Made by a program: the position numbers and the translations under genes
The notes under the pieces: model-generated
What the model saw: only the letters and a program-made list of their open reading frames with translations
Told to the model about the DNA's origin: nothing
Database searches by the model: none
In this document: positions 28,716 to 37,800 of the stretch, piece after piece
Layout: each line of letters opens with the position of its first letter
Numbering within the stretch: position 1 is the stretch's first letter
DNA from: Colwellia sp. M166
GTDB taxonomy: Bacteria; Pseudomonadota; Gammaproteobacteria; Enterobacterales; Alteromonadaceae
DNA length: 64,000 nucleotides
Reading direction: 5' to 3'
Assembly (NCBI RefSeq): GCF_024585285.1
Contig: NZ_CP040755.1
Coordinates: forward strand, 1,364,001-1,428,000

Positions 28716-29201
28716 ATGGCAAAGAAAAAAAAATCAACAAGCAGTAATACTATCGCTCTGAATAAGAAAGCGCGTCATAACTATAACTTAACCGACAAGT
28801 TTGAAGCAGGTATGAGCTTACAAGGTTGGGAAATTAAAAGCATACGCAGTGGAAAGGTCAATATATCTGACTGTTATGTTTTTGTAAAAGACCGTGAAGC
28901 TTATTTAGTGGGCGCAGAAATTATGCCGCTGAACGCCGCGTCAAGTCATGTTGTATGTGATCCTAACCGTTCGCGCAAGCTGCTGCTAAATCGTCGAGAG
29001 CTGGATGTGCTTGCTGGTGCCGTTGACCGCGATGGCTATTCACTCATTGCTACAGCAATGTACTGGAAAGCCTGCTGGGTAAAACTTGAGTTTTATCTAG
29101 GTAAAGGTAAAAAAGATCATGACAAACGCGCTGACATTAAAGATCGTGAATGGGCTGTTGATAAAGGCCGTATCATGAAAAATAAAAACTTAGAGCGATA
29201 A
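28716..29201 (+). CDS. smpB: SsrA-binding protein SmpB
   Basis: SmpB binds tmRNA and carries it into stalled ribosomes for trans-translation. The OB-fold sequence is clear: [40 protein letters not shown], and the basic C-terminal tail ([27 protein letters not shown]) needed inside the ribosome is intact. I choose the ATG at 28716, preceded by TGGAA and giving the usual MAKKKK start, over the frame opening at 28671. 161 residues. The tmRNA gene follows directly. Confidence 0.96.
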   Translation: MAKKKKSTSSNTIALNKKARHNYNLTDKFEAGMSLQGWEIKSIRSGKVNISDCYVFVKDREAYLVGAEIMPLNAASSHVVCDPNRSRKLLLNRRELDVLAGAVDRDGYSLIATAMYWKACWVKLEFYLGKGKKDHDKRADIKDREWAVDKGRIMKNKNLER

Positions 29202-29220
29202 CTGGTTAAAAAATACCACG

Positions 29221-29249
29221 TTGTCTATTTAATCTAAGCGCTGTACAAT
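29221..29249 (+). promoter_or_regulatory. Promoter of ssrA
   Basis: TTGTCT and TACAAT are separated by 17 bases, a good sigma-70 match. Transcription would start near 29256, giving a 5' leader of about 40 bases to be removed by RNase P. Confidence 0.6.
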
Positions 29250-29295
29250 ACGTTTTATAGGCTAACATTAGCTTATAGAAAAAGAGTTAAACTTT

Positions 29296-29645
29296 GGGGC
29301 GGATCTAGGATTCGACAAGATTCACGAAACCCAAGGTGCATGCCGAGGGGCGGTTGGCCTCGTAAAAAGCCGCAAAACTATAATTGCAAACGACGAAACG
29401 TTCGCACTAGCCGCTTAGGCTAGCCATCGCCTCAAAAATTCTCCTATTGTTTAGAGGATCGATGGTCACCCCAAATAGGATAGCGAGGGAAGCACGCTTA
29501 AGGCTGAACCGCGAAATAGTATTAAGCTCACCATGACGAAGCCTGTCGGTTGGCGTCTAATTGGTTAAACAAATAATCGACTAAGCATGTAGTACCGAGG
29601 ATGTAGGTTTTTTGGACGGGGGTTCGATTCCCCCCCGCTCCACCA
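29296..29645 (+). ncRNA. ssrA: tmRNA (SsrA)
   Basis: Trans-translation RNA of about 350 bases. The tRNA-like ends pair: GGGGCGGA at the 5' end with CCGCTCC before ACCA at the 3' end, and the T-loop GGTTCGATTCC is present. The tag frame at 29386-29418 reads ANDETFALAA then TAG (with the resume alanine supplied by tmRNA), ending in the LAA degron recognised by ClpXP. Its place after smpB is usual. The 3' end is also the prophage attachment site, so the last bases are probably phage-supplied but restore a complete gene. Confidence 0.95.
29620..29645. other. Predicted attL core at the tmRNA 3' end
   Basis: Prophage-type genes begin directly after ssrA and a tyrosine integrase lies at the other end of the element, so recombination very probably took place in the T-arm/acceptor part of ssrA. 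The exact core cannot be set because attR lies beyond the window. Confidence 0.6.
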
Positions 29646-29648
29646 CAT

Positions 29649-29685
29649 AAAGCCCTTTGCAATCAATATCTTGCAAAGGGCTTTT
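29649..29685 (+). terminator. Intrinsic terminator after ssrA
   Basis: AAAGCCCTTTGCAA pairs with TTGCAAAGGGCTTT, followed by a T-run. It is just inside the element and so is phage-side sequence that serves the host tmRNA gene. Confidence 0.9.
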
Positions 29686-30256
29686 CTTTTTAGTGGCGAC
29701 AAAGTGGCGGCGGCTGTTTTTTATTTACCTGCTTTTTTCTTTGTCTTTTTATTTGATCGTTTACACTTTTTTTATTTCATTTTATTTTTTGCTACACTGC
29801 TGTTTTATATAGCTTTTATTTTACCTTTGTTTTTCATGCTTTCTTTTCGATCCTCACATAAACTACAAAAACCCTTTTAAATCAAAGATGTTTATTTTTA
29901 TAGCGCACTTAATTCGATCCTATTATTTCATTTTAGTGTAATTTGTTTCGATCCTTTCATTTTTTCGATCATCACAAAGGCTTAGTAACTACGCGGCCTA
30001 GCGTTTAGAACTGTAGTAATCAAAAACTGTAAAAAATTAATGACAAATAGCGCGCAGGAGGGAGTGGAAGAGTGCGGATTTCGTCAAATAGTTTCTGTGT
30101 GGTGTTGTTTTACGTCATTAAAGCGCTTGGGCGTTGCTCTGTGGTGTTTATTTGCTTTATTCGTGGCTGTGGTTGTTTTTATTTAATGTTTGCCTATGGT
30201 GTTTATATTGCGTTGTATGGGGTGTGTTTTTGTGTGGGTTGGTGGGTTTTAGGCGT
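29686..30256. other. attL-proximal non-coding stretch with TTCGATC direct repeats
   Basis: No convincing gene. The stretch is T-rich on the plus strand. Four copies of TTCGATC(C/A)T in the same orientation begin at 29846, 29913, 29947 and 29964, spaced 67, 34 and 17 bases. Direct repeats beside an att core are typical of integrase arm-binding sites, but this is inference. A hydrophobic frame at 30072-30335 has an AGGAGGG ahead of a GTG but overlaps the late-operon terminator; I do not call it. Confidence 0.45.
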
Positions 30257-30287
30257 AAAAAAGCCCGGCGAATTTGCTGGGCTTTTT
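30257..30287 (-). terminator. Terminator of the prophage late operon
   Basis: AAAAAGCCCGGC pairs with GCTGGGCTTTTT (one G-T pair) around GAATTT. A and T tracts flank both sides. It lies 45 bases past the last late gene. Confidence 0.85.
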
Positions 30288-30331
30288 GTTTGTTGCTTGG
30301 CTTGGTTAAACGTAGTGTTTAACCTGGCACG

Positions 30332-30667
30332 TTAGACGTCGGGCAATGATATTTTTGCGCTGGTTACTTTTGCTTTGCCTGCGTTGGCGTATGTTTCTGG
30401 ATTACTGTCGAACTGGTGGTAGGCGCGTAATGTTTCACCTTGCCAAACTGTGTAATGACTGACTGTTGCCCCTAGCGGTACGTCAATTTCTAGGGTTGCG
30501 CTTAGGTCGCGTTCGCCACTGGCGGCAGCTGCGTATGTGCATGCAGCTGTTGCTCCTGAAATTTCGTTAGCTGTTCCGGCGGCTGTTGGGTCGCCTGAGT
30601 GTAATTTAATTGAATCGGGCGTTATTGCGTCAAGCATTATGTTTTTTGTTGCGGTAGTTAAAGGCAT
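30332..30667 (-). CDS. Phage tail-fibre-associated small protein
   Basis: A 111-residue protein beginning MPLTTATKNIMLDAITPDSIKLHSGDP, a pattern I associate with small putative tail proteins of unknown detail in tailed phages (LHTGDPGAAGTANE motif followed by beta-rich sequence). The LHSGDPTAAGTANEISG segment is at about residues 22-38. It is the last gene of the late operon, and its ATG overlaps the stop codon of the gene before (TAATG), so translation is coupled. A structural role at the tail tip or fibre is likely from context. Confidence 0.6.
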   Translation of the reverse strand: MPLTTATKNIMLDAITPDSIKLHSGDPTAAGTANEISGATAACTYAAAASGERDLSATLEIDVPLGATVSHYTVWQGETLRAYHQFDSNPETYANAGKAKVTSAKISLPDV

Positions 30668-30975
30668 TATCTGACTTCCTTAATTTTGACAGAGCCGCTA
30701 AATATTGGCGGTAACTCTTGGTTTAGTTGATTACTTAGGGTGAACTGGTGGTAAAACGTGCCTGCTTTTGGCAGTTCGCTTTTGTTGATTGTTGTTTTAA
30801 ATTCGTCACCAATGACTACTATGCCGTTGCCTAGTGTTTTGGTTAGAAACGGTGTTTGGGCGAACTGTTCGAATAGTTCGTATTTTGCTGCACTGAAGTC
30901 GGCCGCTGATTCACCTGTTGTTAGTGCCGTTAAAAATTCTTGATCACTTTCTTGGTATAGTTGCTCGCATGACAT
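30667..30975 (-). CDS. Hypothetical phage tail protein
   Basis: Family not recognised. 102 residues, acidic, with a helical N-terminal half (SCEQLYQESDQEFLTALTTG) and a beta-rich C-terminal half (GNGIVVIGDEFKTTINK, TFYHQFTLSNQL). No signal or membrane segment. It lies between a beta-helix tail protein and the last late gene, overlapping both by one base, so it is tightly coupled to tail-tip genes; a fibre attachment or chaperone role is possible but not shown. Confidence 0.5.
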   Translation of the reverse strand: MSCEQLYQESDQEFLTALTTGESAADFSAAKYELFEQFAQTPFLTKTLGNGIVVIGDEFKTTINKSELPKAGTFYHQFTLSNQLNQELPPIFSGSVKIKEVR

Positions 30976-32444
30976 TAGGTTAATGCTCCGTTAAATCGTT
31001 GTTTTGCTATTGCGCCGTTAAATCGTTGAAACGCTATTTGGCCGTCAATACGAAATAGGCGTAAATGTATCGGGGCGGCAGTATTGATAAATAATGCGTT
31101 AAGTTGAACGGTTTGATTTATCAGGCCGCTAATATTTGTTTGTTTTGTGCTTTGGCCGCTTAACGTTACCTGGTAAAAACAATTGCTTTGTAGTGTTGCG
31201 GTTTTAGTTGCGGTGGCGGCTAGTGCTTGCGTCTGTTTTACGTCGCCACCAAGTGTGTTTTGCTTGGTTAGCGCTGCGCTAATGTTTGGGTTTATGGTTA
31301 TGTTGGCGCTAAATTGATGCGTTTCAATTGTTGAGTTATTGAAATAACCCATTAATAAAACCGTTTGTGTGATCGCGCCTGTGGCATTATTTTGTTTGTT
31401 GGCCGTGGCGGTTTTTTGATAATGTTGAGCTATAACGCTGTTTAGGTTCGCGCTTTTTATTGTATTGCTGTTTAGGCTTACAACTTGTTTTTGGTTAATT
31501 GCGTAATTTATGGTTTTTGTTGTTAACGAGTTAGCTTGGTAATTTTGTGCTATTAGCGCGTTAGCATTGCCGGTTTTATTCGTTGTGCCGCTAAATTTTA
31601 TTTGTTGATTTATGATTGCTGAAAAATTATAGCTTTCGTTTGGTGTGCTACTTTTTTCTAAAAATGCACCAATAAACCCACCATTACCATTACCATCATC
31701 AGCTAAAGGTGAATCTTTTTTGGTCCTGAAGTCTTCATTTTCAGGATCAACTAGCTCTCCGCCATTGTATCCGGTCCAACCTACGGAGCCTGTATTATCT
31801 TCTGATGCAGCATTTGTTTTTTCCGTTGTTGCATCATAATTTGATGTTGTTGAGTTATAAGATAATCCGTTGATATAGTTCTGAATGCCTGCGGAGCCTG
31901 CACAGTTAACGCCACCACCAAAGATGACGTAATTGCTTACGTTAAAAGGCCGATTGTAACCTGTTCTTATTAATGTGCTTTGACCGATATTGCGAGCGTC
32001 AATAACACAATTTCTTACAACCCTGTTAACTGATGCGCTGTACAAATACATTGCATACATGTGGGATGACGGGCTAGCCGATGGTTTCAAATAGAAATTT
32101 TTAATTAGTACATTGTCTGCGCCAGACTCTAAAAAAGCATTTTGATAACCAACAGGATCAGTAAGTAAAAAGTTACTGATTACGCCATTTGGTGATAATG
32201 TTTTTAGGCCACTAAAGACGGGTAAGTTATTGTGATTCTTCCCGTCATAAATGCTGTCTATCGAGTCAATCTCATAACCATTAGGCGTATTACCTGACAA
32301 GTTGACGAAACCGATATTACCCTTACATAGCGCCTTTATGGGTGCGCCATAGTCAGTTTGAGACTCGGCAGCCCACCACAAATCACTATCTAAATAATCA
32401 TGATCTCCGTCATGTTCATCACCAACAAGCGCTAATCTAGGCAT
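30975..32444 (-). CDS. Tail protein with beta-helix domain and C-terminal repeats
   Basis: 489 residues. The first half (about 1-270) looks like a right-handed beta-helix: stacked short segments such as SGADNVLIKNFYLKPSASP, SASVNRVVRNCVIDARN, NVSNYVIFGGG and the closing SPLADDGNGNGGFIGAFLE. The second half is Asn/Gln/Thr/Ala-rich with loosely periodic strand-forming units (ALIAQNY, SVIAQHY, GLINQTVQLN) and ends in a doubled QRFNGA motif. Beta-helix proteins at this place usually bind or cleave surface sugars, so it is a candidate receptor-binding protein beside the long fibre at 34845. No catalytic residues can be assigned. The ATG overlaps the preceding gene by 8 bases. Confidence 0.6.
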   Translation of the reverse strand: MPRLALVGDEHDGDHDYLDSDLWWAAESQTDYGAPIKALCKGNIGFVNLSGNTPNGYEIDSIDSIYDGKNHNNLPVFSGLKTLSPNGVISNFLLTDPVGYQNAFLESGADNVLIKNFYLKPSASPSSHMYAMYLYSASVNRVVRNCVIDARNIGQSTLIRTGYNRPFNVSNYVIFGGGVNCAGSAGIQNYINGLSYNSTTSNYDATTEKTNAASEDNTGSVGWTGYNGGELVDPENEDFRTKKDSPLADDGNGNGGFIGAFLEKSSTPNESYNFSAIINQQIKFSGTTNKTGNANALIAQNYQANSLTTKTINYAINQKQVVSLNSNTIKSANLNSVIAQHYQKTATANKQNNATGAITQTVLLMGYFNNSTIETHQFSANITINPNISAALTKQNTLGGDVKQTQALAATATKTATLQSNCFYQVTLSGQSTKQTNISGLINQTVQLNALFINTAAPIHLRLFRIDGQIAFQRFNGAIAKQRFNGALT

Positions 32445-32802
32445 TATCTCGCTCCACTATCAGCTCGCTAATGACAGACATGTTAACTTCTAATCTGTCA
32501 TCTGTGATTGATAAATTAGATAAATCTACATTGAATTTTCTATCAAACTCAGGATGACTTATGTATGGTGATGAATCTTCGTCACTGGCGTCAAATGTAG
32601 GGTTTATGATTACCCAAGGCGATGTTAGCGATATTATATCAGCATCATCTTTATCGCGGTCCAATATTACCAACACAAGATAATGACCGCCAACAGGTTC
32701 AACTGCCGCACCAAGCGAATCAGTAACGTTGTATGCCTTGAGACAATCGAACTTTCGTTTTTTTCCTAAGTTGTCTTTTAATACCGCTATCTTGCACGCC
32801 AT
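32437..32802 (-). CDS. Hypothetical phage tail-region protein
   Basis: Family not recognised. 121 residues, mostly beta-type: KIAVLKDNLGKKRKFDCLKAYNV, HYLVLVILDRDKDDADIISL, PWVIINPTFDA, RLEVNMSVISELIVE. No signal peptide or membrane segment. Its ATG overlaps the stop codon of the spike gene and its end overlaps the beta-helix gene, so it belongs to the tail-tip group. It could be a linker between spike or baseplate and the beta-helix protein. Confidence 0.5.
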   Translation of the reverse strand: MACKIAVLKDNLGKKRKFDCLKAYNVTDSLGAAVEPVGGHYLVLVILDRDKDDADIISLTSPWVIINPTFDASDEDSSPYISHPEFDRKFNVDLSNLSITDDRLEVNMSVISELIVERDNA

Positions 32803-33572
32803 TATTCACCAGCCTTAGTTATTGGATCGAGTCTTTCTTTTTGTGCGGTTGCTTCACTACTTTGGTCGTTAAAATCTCCGGCTTTATCTGGTACGCCGCT
32901 TTTGCCTGTGCCTGTTGCTACACCTAAATGCTTATGCTGTGCGCATGTGGTTGCCAGTTCGGTTACTGTGGCCATTAATTCTGACAAAAGTTTTAATACA
33001 TTTTCGCCATCTGATCCCAACCATGTTTTTGGGCTTTTATGACTTTGCTCAATGCTTGCGGTAACGGTACGCGTTTTACATTCTAACGTTGCTAATTTTC
33101 CGATAATCTCTGCCATTGACTCGTCGGTTTTACTTTCAATATTGCCGGTTTCATCAATGTGCTGGTAAACACCGTCGCGCGTTTGTACGCGTGTTTCTTT
33201 TTCTTTTATGGCCGGTAGGTCAAAGCCGAACGGTAGCACTGTTCGAATAAAAGGTTTGTCGGGCCTGCCATAAGCAAAGGCTATTTCTACAATGGCGCCA
33301 ATGGTTGGCGGCTCTAGTCGGCCTGCTTTGTTGCCTGCACCTGGCAATGGTAATGGCACGGCCTGTAAAACTTTGGCTTTGGTGGCGGTGCCGTTTTCGT
33401 CGAGTAATTGCACGTCTACCGCGTAGCGTGGGTAAAACGCATCGCTTGCACGTTCTCCGTTTTGCTCTGGCAGCTCTGGCAGGGCCACCACTTTGGCTAA
33501 CCGTGGCAAGTGTAAACTTGCGGTTAGCTCTGGCAATAGGCGTTTTATTATTCTGTTGATCACTTTTTCCAT
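32802..33572 (-). CDS. Baseplate spike protein (gpV-like)
   Basis: 256 residues resembling the P2 gpV type of central spike. The middle has the OB-fold style stretch VEIAFAYGRPDKPFIRTVLPFG (about residues 90-115), followed by a repetitive beta-prone section (TRDGVYQHIDETGNIESKT), and near the C-terminus the His-x-His tip motif in CAQHKHLG, which in phage spikes binds a metal ion. The spike caps the tail tube and pierces the cell surface. It follows the hub-like gene directly. The fold assignment is by pattern only. Confidence 0.65.
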   Translation of the reverse strand: MEKVINRIIKRLLPELTASLHLPRLAKVVALPELPEQNGERASDAFYPRYAVDVQLLDENGTATKAKVLQAVPLPLPGAGNKAGRLEPPTIGAIVEIAFAYGRPDKPFIRTVLPFGFDLPAIKEKETRVQTRDGVYQHIDETGNIESKTDESMAEIIGKLATLECKTRTVTASIEQSHKSPKTWLGSDGENVLKLLSELMATVTELATTCAQHKHLGVATGTGKSGVPDKAGDFNDQSSEATAQKERLDPITKAGE

Positions 33573-33579
33573 ATTGGCG

Positions 33580-34281
33580 TTACCAAGTTATTTCCATTGT
33601 GGTGGCTTTAAATTCTATTTTTTCAATGCGCTGATTATTAGCAAGCACGTTAGGTCGGATCATTGGCGCGGCTGCCATAGTTGCGGTGTTGCCTGCTTGG
33701 TGTCCGGTCATTAAATTTAGCGGTATTTGTATCGGTTTATCTGCCCAGAACGAGTCGGCATAACTGCCAATAAATATTTTACCGTTACCCTGTTGTTGCC
33801 AGATAAAGTCTTTAATTTGATAAGCGCGGCCAATATTGTCTAATAGGCCATAACCTGAGCCGTCATAATAAAAACACGGTATTGACGTTTGCGCATATGC
33901 CTTTTCTGGCACCACAAATTCAAGGCCACTTTGTTTGCCCAGTTCGTCTAATACTTGTTTCAGTGTTGGGTGTCTTAACATGACGTTAAAATTAAAACTT
34001 AACGCGGCGGCCAGTTCTCGGCAGAACAAGGTAACAAAACCATTTTCGCTTGGCATTACTCGCTCAATGTAACCAAAAAACACACGGTCAATCATATTAC
34101 CCCAACCTAAATCAAGGGCCACTTGGCCAAATTGGTTAAAGGTTTGATCAGCACTTTTTTGCACGGTTAGTTGGCAAGTACCAGGGGTTTTCGCTTGCAG
34201 CACAACCCAATGGTTTTTTATGTTTACGGGTTTAGCGTTTACATAAGCTTTGGCAATAAAACGTGCGTTGGTTTGGCTCAT
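33580..34281 (-). CDS. Tail hub protein (gpD/gp27-like)
   Basis: 233 residues with the general pattern of tail hub proteins: an N-terminal beta-barrel-like section with HWVVLQAKTPGTCQLTVQ, the region WGNMIDRVFFGYIERVMPSENGFVTLFCRELAAALS typical of gpD-like hub barrels, and LRHPTLKQVLDELGKQSGLEF, a helix-rich segment found in this family. The hub sits between tail tube and spike, in line with the spike gene immediately after. The length is shorter than P2 gpD. Confidence 0.6.
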   Translation of the reverse strand: MSQTNARFIAKAYVNAKPVNIKNHWVVLQAKTPGTCQLTVQKSADQTFNQFGQVALDLGWGNMIDRVFFGYIERVMPSENGFVTLFCRELAAALSFNFNVMLRHPTLKQVLDELGKQSGLEFVVPEKAYAQTSIPCFYYDGSGYGLLDNIGRAYQIKDFIWQQQGNGKIFIGSYADSFWADKPIQIPLNLMTGHQAGNTATMAAAPMIRPNVLANNQRIEKIEFKATTMEITW

Positions 34282-34778
34282 TATGCTGTGCCTGTGCGTA
34301 GTTTATTAAAGTTTTCTTCTAGCCCTTGTTGAATATTGGCGAAAGAAAAATTAGCGTCGCCGCCTTGTACGTTGGCGGTGGTTTCGGGTTGGCGTTCTTC
34401 TACCTTTTCGGGCACTGAACGGTGTTCGGTTAAGGCAAAACTTATGCGCCACTGGCGCGTTGTTTCTTGTTCAACCGCTTCAATTTTGCTGCTAAAGCGC
34501 ACTTGTTTAATACCTAGTGCACTGGCCGTGTGGTTACTTACCCGATAAATAACGCGCGAGCCGTTTTCTAATGCTTCGGCCAAGTCGAATAATTGCGACA
34601 AGTTTTCGGCATTGTTAAACGGTATGTAACCGCTAACGCTGAGCGTTTTTGCTTTCGTGCCCGTCTCGGCTACGTCGGTGCTTGAGCTTTGGCCGCTTGC
34701 GTCTTCACTCGCAAGTTCTTGGCTTGCGGTGATGCGAAGTGATTTTAGGCTAATGTTAATTGTATTTAGGGTTAGCAT
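34281..34778 (-). CDS. Baseplate complex protein
   Basis: 165 residues, similar in outline to small baseplate proteins that sit before the hub gene in Vibrio/Shewanella P2-like phages. Visible are beta-rich segments (LKSLRITASQELA, KTLSVSGYIPFNN, GSRVIYRVSN, RQWRISFALTEH) with a disordered polar tail (about 120-145) and a short terminal helix ending KLRTGTA. Its stop overlaps the start of the hub gene. The assignment rests mainly on position. Confidence 0.5.
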   Translation of the reverse strand: MLTLNTINISLKSLRITASQELASEDASGQSSSTDVAETGTKAKTLSVSGYIPFNNAENLSQLFDLAEALENGSRVIYRVSNHTASALGIKQVRFSSKIEAVEQETTRQWRISFALTEHRSVPEKVEERQPETTANVQGGDANFSFANIQQGLEENFNKLRTGTA

Positions 34779-34844
34779 ATGGTCTTTTTAAATTGTTAAG
34801 TTAGCCGCAGCGTTTTAGTAAAATTGAACACTTCGAATTGTATA

Positions 34845-37800
34845 TTAATTGCTATAAATTGCTTCATTAGTTGTAATCTGAGATTCTAACAAAAACTTAT
34901 TAGCTATTAACCTGAACCCATAATCAGATGGGTGTGATGCAACTCCGCCTGTGGTTATCACATAGTAATTACCAGTATATGTTAATGTACTTCCAGAAAG
35001 GGAGTAGCTGGACACTGGCATGGTTATGGTTCTACCTGCCATATCAAATACTATCTCTGTAGGTGAGTTCTCAGTCACAGAGGTCACGTTTTCTAGCACC
35101 CTAGTTTCACTGCCTCTATTGATTAAATCTCCGATACTGGCCATAGATCCACTTATATTGCGTAAAGCTCCGATATTAACAAATGTACTGCCCGTAGCTT
35201 CGCACGCCGCTATTATGGCATCGTACTTAACTGATCCTCCGTACCACATACCCATCCAGAAGACCCTCGCGTTCGGGCACTTTCCTCTGATAGCTTGTAG
35301 TATCGATAAACACATGAAAGGCCAGTTATCAATAGCGCCTGCACTAACGTTATCACCAAGCTGGACTACAACTAGTGTTTCATCGCCGTCAAGCTTATCT
35401 GTTACGTATAACTGTACATTAGCTGCGACATGCTCTGGACTTGCTATGTTTTCTATCACGGATGCGCTCTGACCTGTAGCTGTAAACTGGGGGTTTAGTG
35501 TGAGTATGTAGTTGTTAATTAGCTGGTAGTAACCATTAGTTATCGCAGACGAGGCCATCGCGAACTTGTCACCAAAGCCAGATATCAGAGAGTTACCGAA
35601 GTACGCAGCTTTTGTCGGCACCATTGGTAGCAGCTTTATTTCACCTGTTGTAGTAGCACCTATTTCGTATTTCTTTCCATCTGCAGCAGTTACAGTCGGA
35701 GTTCTACCCACTTTCTGATCTATATTTCCAATCGCAGAGTCTGTCGCTTCAAATAGCTGCTTTGCATTATCTCCATCTATATACGTACCTGAAACCGCAC
35801 CGTTGGCTTCATATATTCTGAAGTTAGATATTGTTGCTCTAACTGTCTCTGTAGACGTTTGACCTGTTTGGTTATTTATCCACACATAAAAACTTGTTAG
35901 CCCATGGTAGACAGTGTAGTAAGCGGGATCGAACGTCACTGTAACTGAACCATCTTCAGTTATAGGGGTTCCAATCATATTGTAATAATCAGTAGCTCTC
36001 GTACCTCCAGCTACTACTAATTGCAGCCCTTTATAAGAGTCTATATTGCTAAACACTACATCAAACTTAATCGTCACAATATTGCTGCCAGATGGAGTAA
36101 ATTTATTTGTAACAATCCACGAGTTACCCACCCCCGTTTTAGTATACACAAAACTATTATTAGCTATATCCAGCTCAGTCATAGGACCATTTTCAGTTAA
36201 TGTTTCTATGTCACTAAGTGTTGTTATATCACCATTACTTACTCGTGAGAGATTTACACCATTACTAAAGTTTCGATCTACAGATTCAAATAGCTCTTTA
36301 CTTGTATTGCCGTCAAGGTTATCAAATGGAGCTTTTGTCACATCTTGCGTGACTCTGTAGTTCATTATCTTCGCTTGTACATAATCGCCTGCTTGCATCG
36401 GGGAGTTGTTAAAAATTATTCTAAACTGTGTTGTCCCGTATTGGTTATAATACTCGGCAGGATCGAATGATAAACTAACTTTTCCAGACTCTACGAGTAC
36501 CATCAATTCAACTTGAAAATTCCCTGAAAATGAATTTTCGTCGGTTAGTATAACTTTAACCCCGTTGACAGTAGGAAAAGCTAGGTCATTATCAACTTCA
36601 GCATAAAAGTTAATATTAACAACTTTAGTTACATCGGGTGTAAATGCATCCATTGTAAGCCAGCTGTAATTAGCGTTTTCCTTTCTATATGTAAAACTGT
36701 CATTTAATATATCAATATCAGCTCTAGACCCTGCACCGCTATTCTCTACCGTGGACAACAGATTAACACTGTCGGTCTGTATATCAGCTAAGCTTAACCT
36801 GCGAACTTGCTTACCAGAAAAACCTAAAACGGCGCTACCACTCACAGGGTCACTTGTATTCGACAAGTCGAGCTCATTTTTAATTATGGATGCATCTTTA
36901 GCATAAGTGTTATCGCTTACCCAGTAATAATAGCCATTTAATGATCTGTTAGGGTCATTCACTACCTTATATGACGCTTTCTGCTCTGTAGCATCTACAG
37001 GTGTGTAGGCATCGAGCAGGGCATAATTTTGAAACACAAGTACACCAGACTGCTGATTTGTTTTTAACCCAGCAATGTCATTACCGTGTGTTATTACTGT
37101 TGATTTAACCGAACCTAAGTTAAGGCCAATCTCACTTATACTATTCTCATTCGCTCTTATTTTTTCCTTTTCCGCTTCAATGTTGTTTTTGTTTGTGGTG
37201 ACTTTTAATTTTTCTATTTCTAAATCATTTTGTAGTGTAGTTATATCTGTACGTATTAATGCAAAGTCATTAAATAAATTTCGTAAATCTTTAATTTCAT
37301 CGGTGGACGTTACTTCTGCAATTTTCACTAAGTAGTGTTGCTTACCTGTTTCGTCTATGTAGTTTGTTAATTCGTCGCTGACTATCCTTAATCCGTGCTT
37401 TGGCTTCCAAGCACTTGAGTCATCCCCATCAAAGTAGGCGTCTACATAAATATTTTGTGGGTAAGTTGATGCTGTTAATATTACCATTTCTTCAAGTTCT
37501 ACACGTAACCCATTTACATAGCCAACCCCCGCCAATACGCTAAAGCTGTTTTCGGTTTTGCGCGATTCAACTTTAAAACCATTATCAATGAATGAATCAG
37601 TGCCATTTAAATCTTTTGCTAAGTTTCGGGTTAGTTCGTCCATGCCGCTTAAACGTGCAGTAAAGTCTAACTGCCATGTTTCGGGTGATACGCTAATGCC
37701 TGCTAGGTCGGCTATGCCAGAGTACTCAATACCAAAGTTACGGTTTAGTGTGTTACCGGCACTGCCTGGCGCGGTAATTGTTTTGGCAACAGTTGGTACA

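Noticed and set aside
29671..29880. Phe-rich plus-strand frame after ssrA
   Set aside because: It begins inside the ssrA terminator and is a by-product of T-rich DNA; no ribosome binding site.
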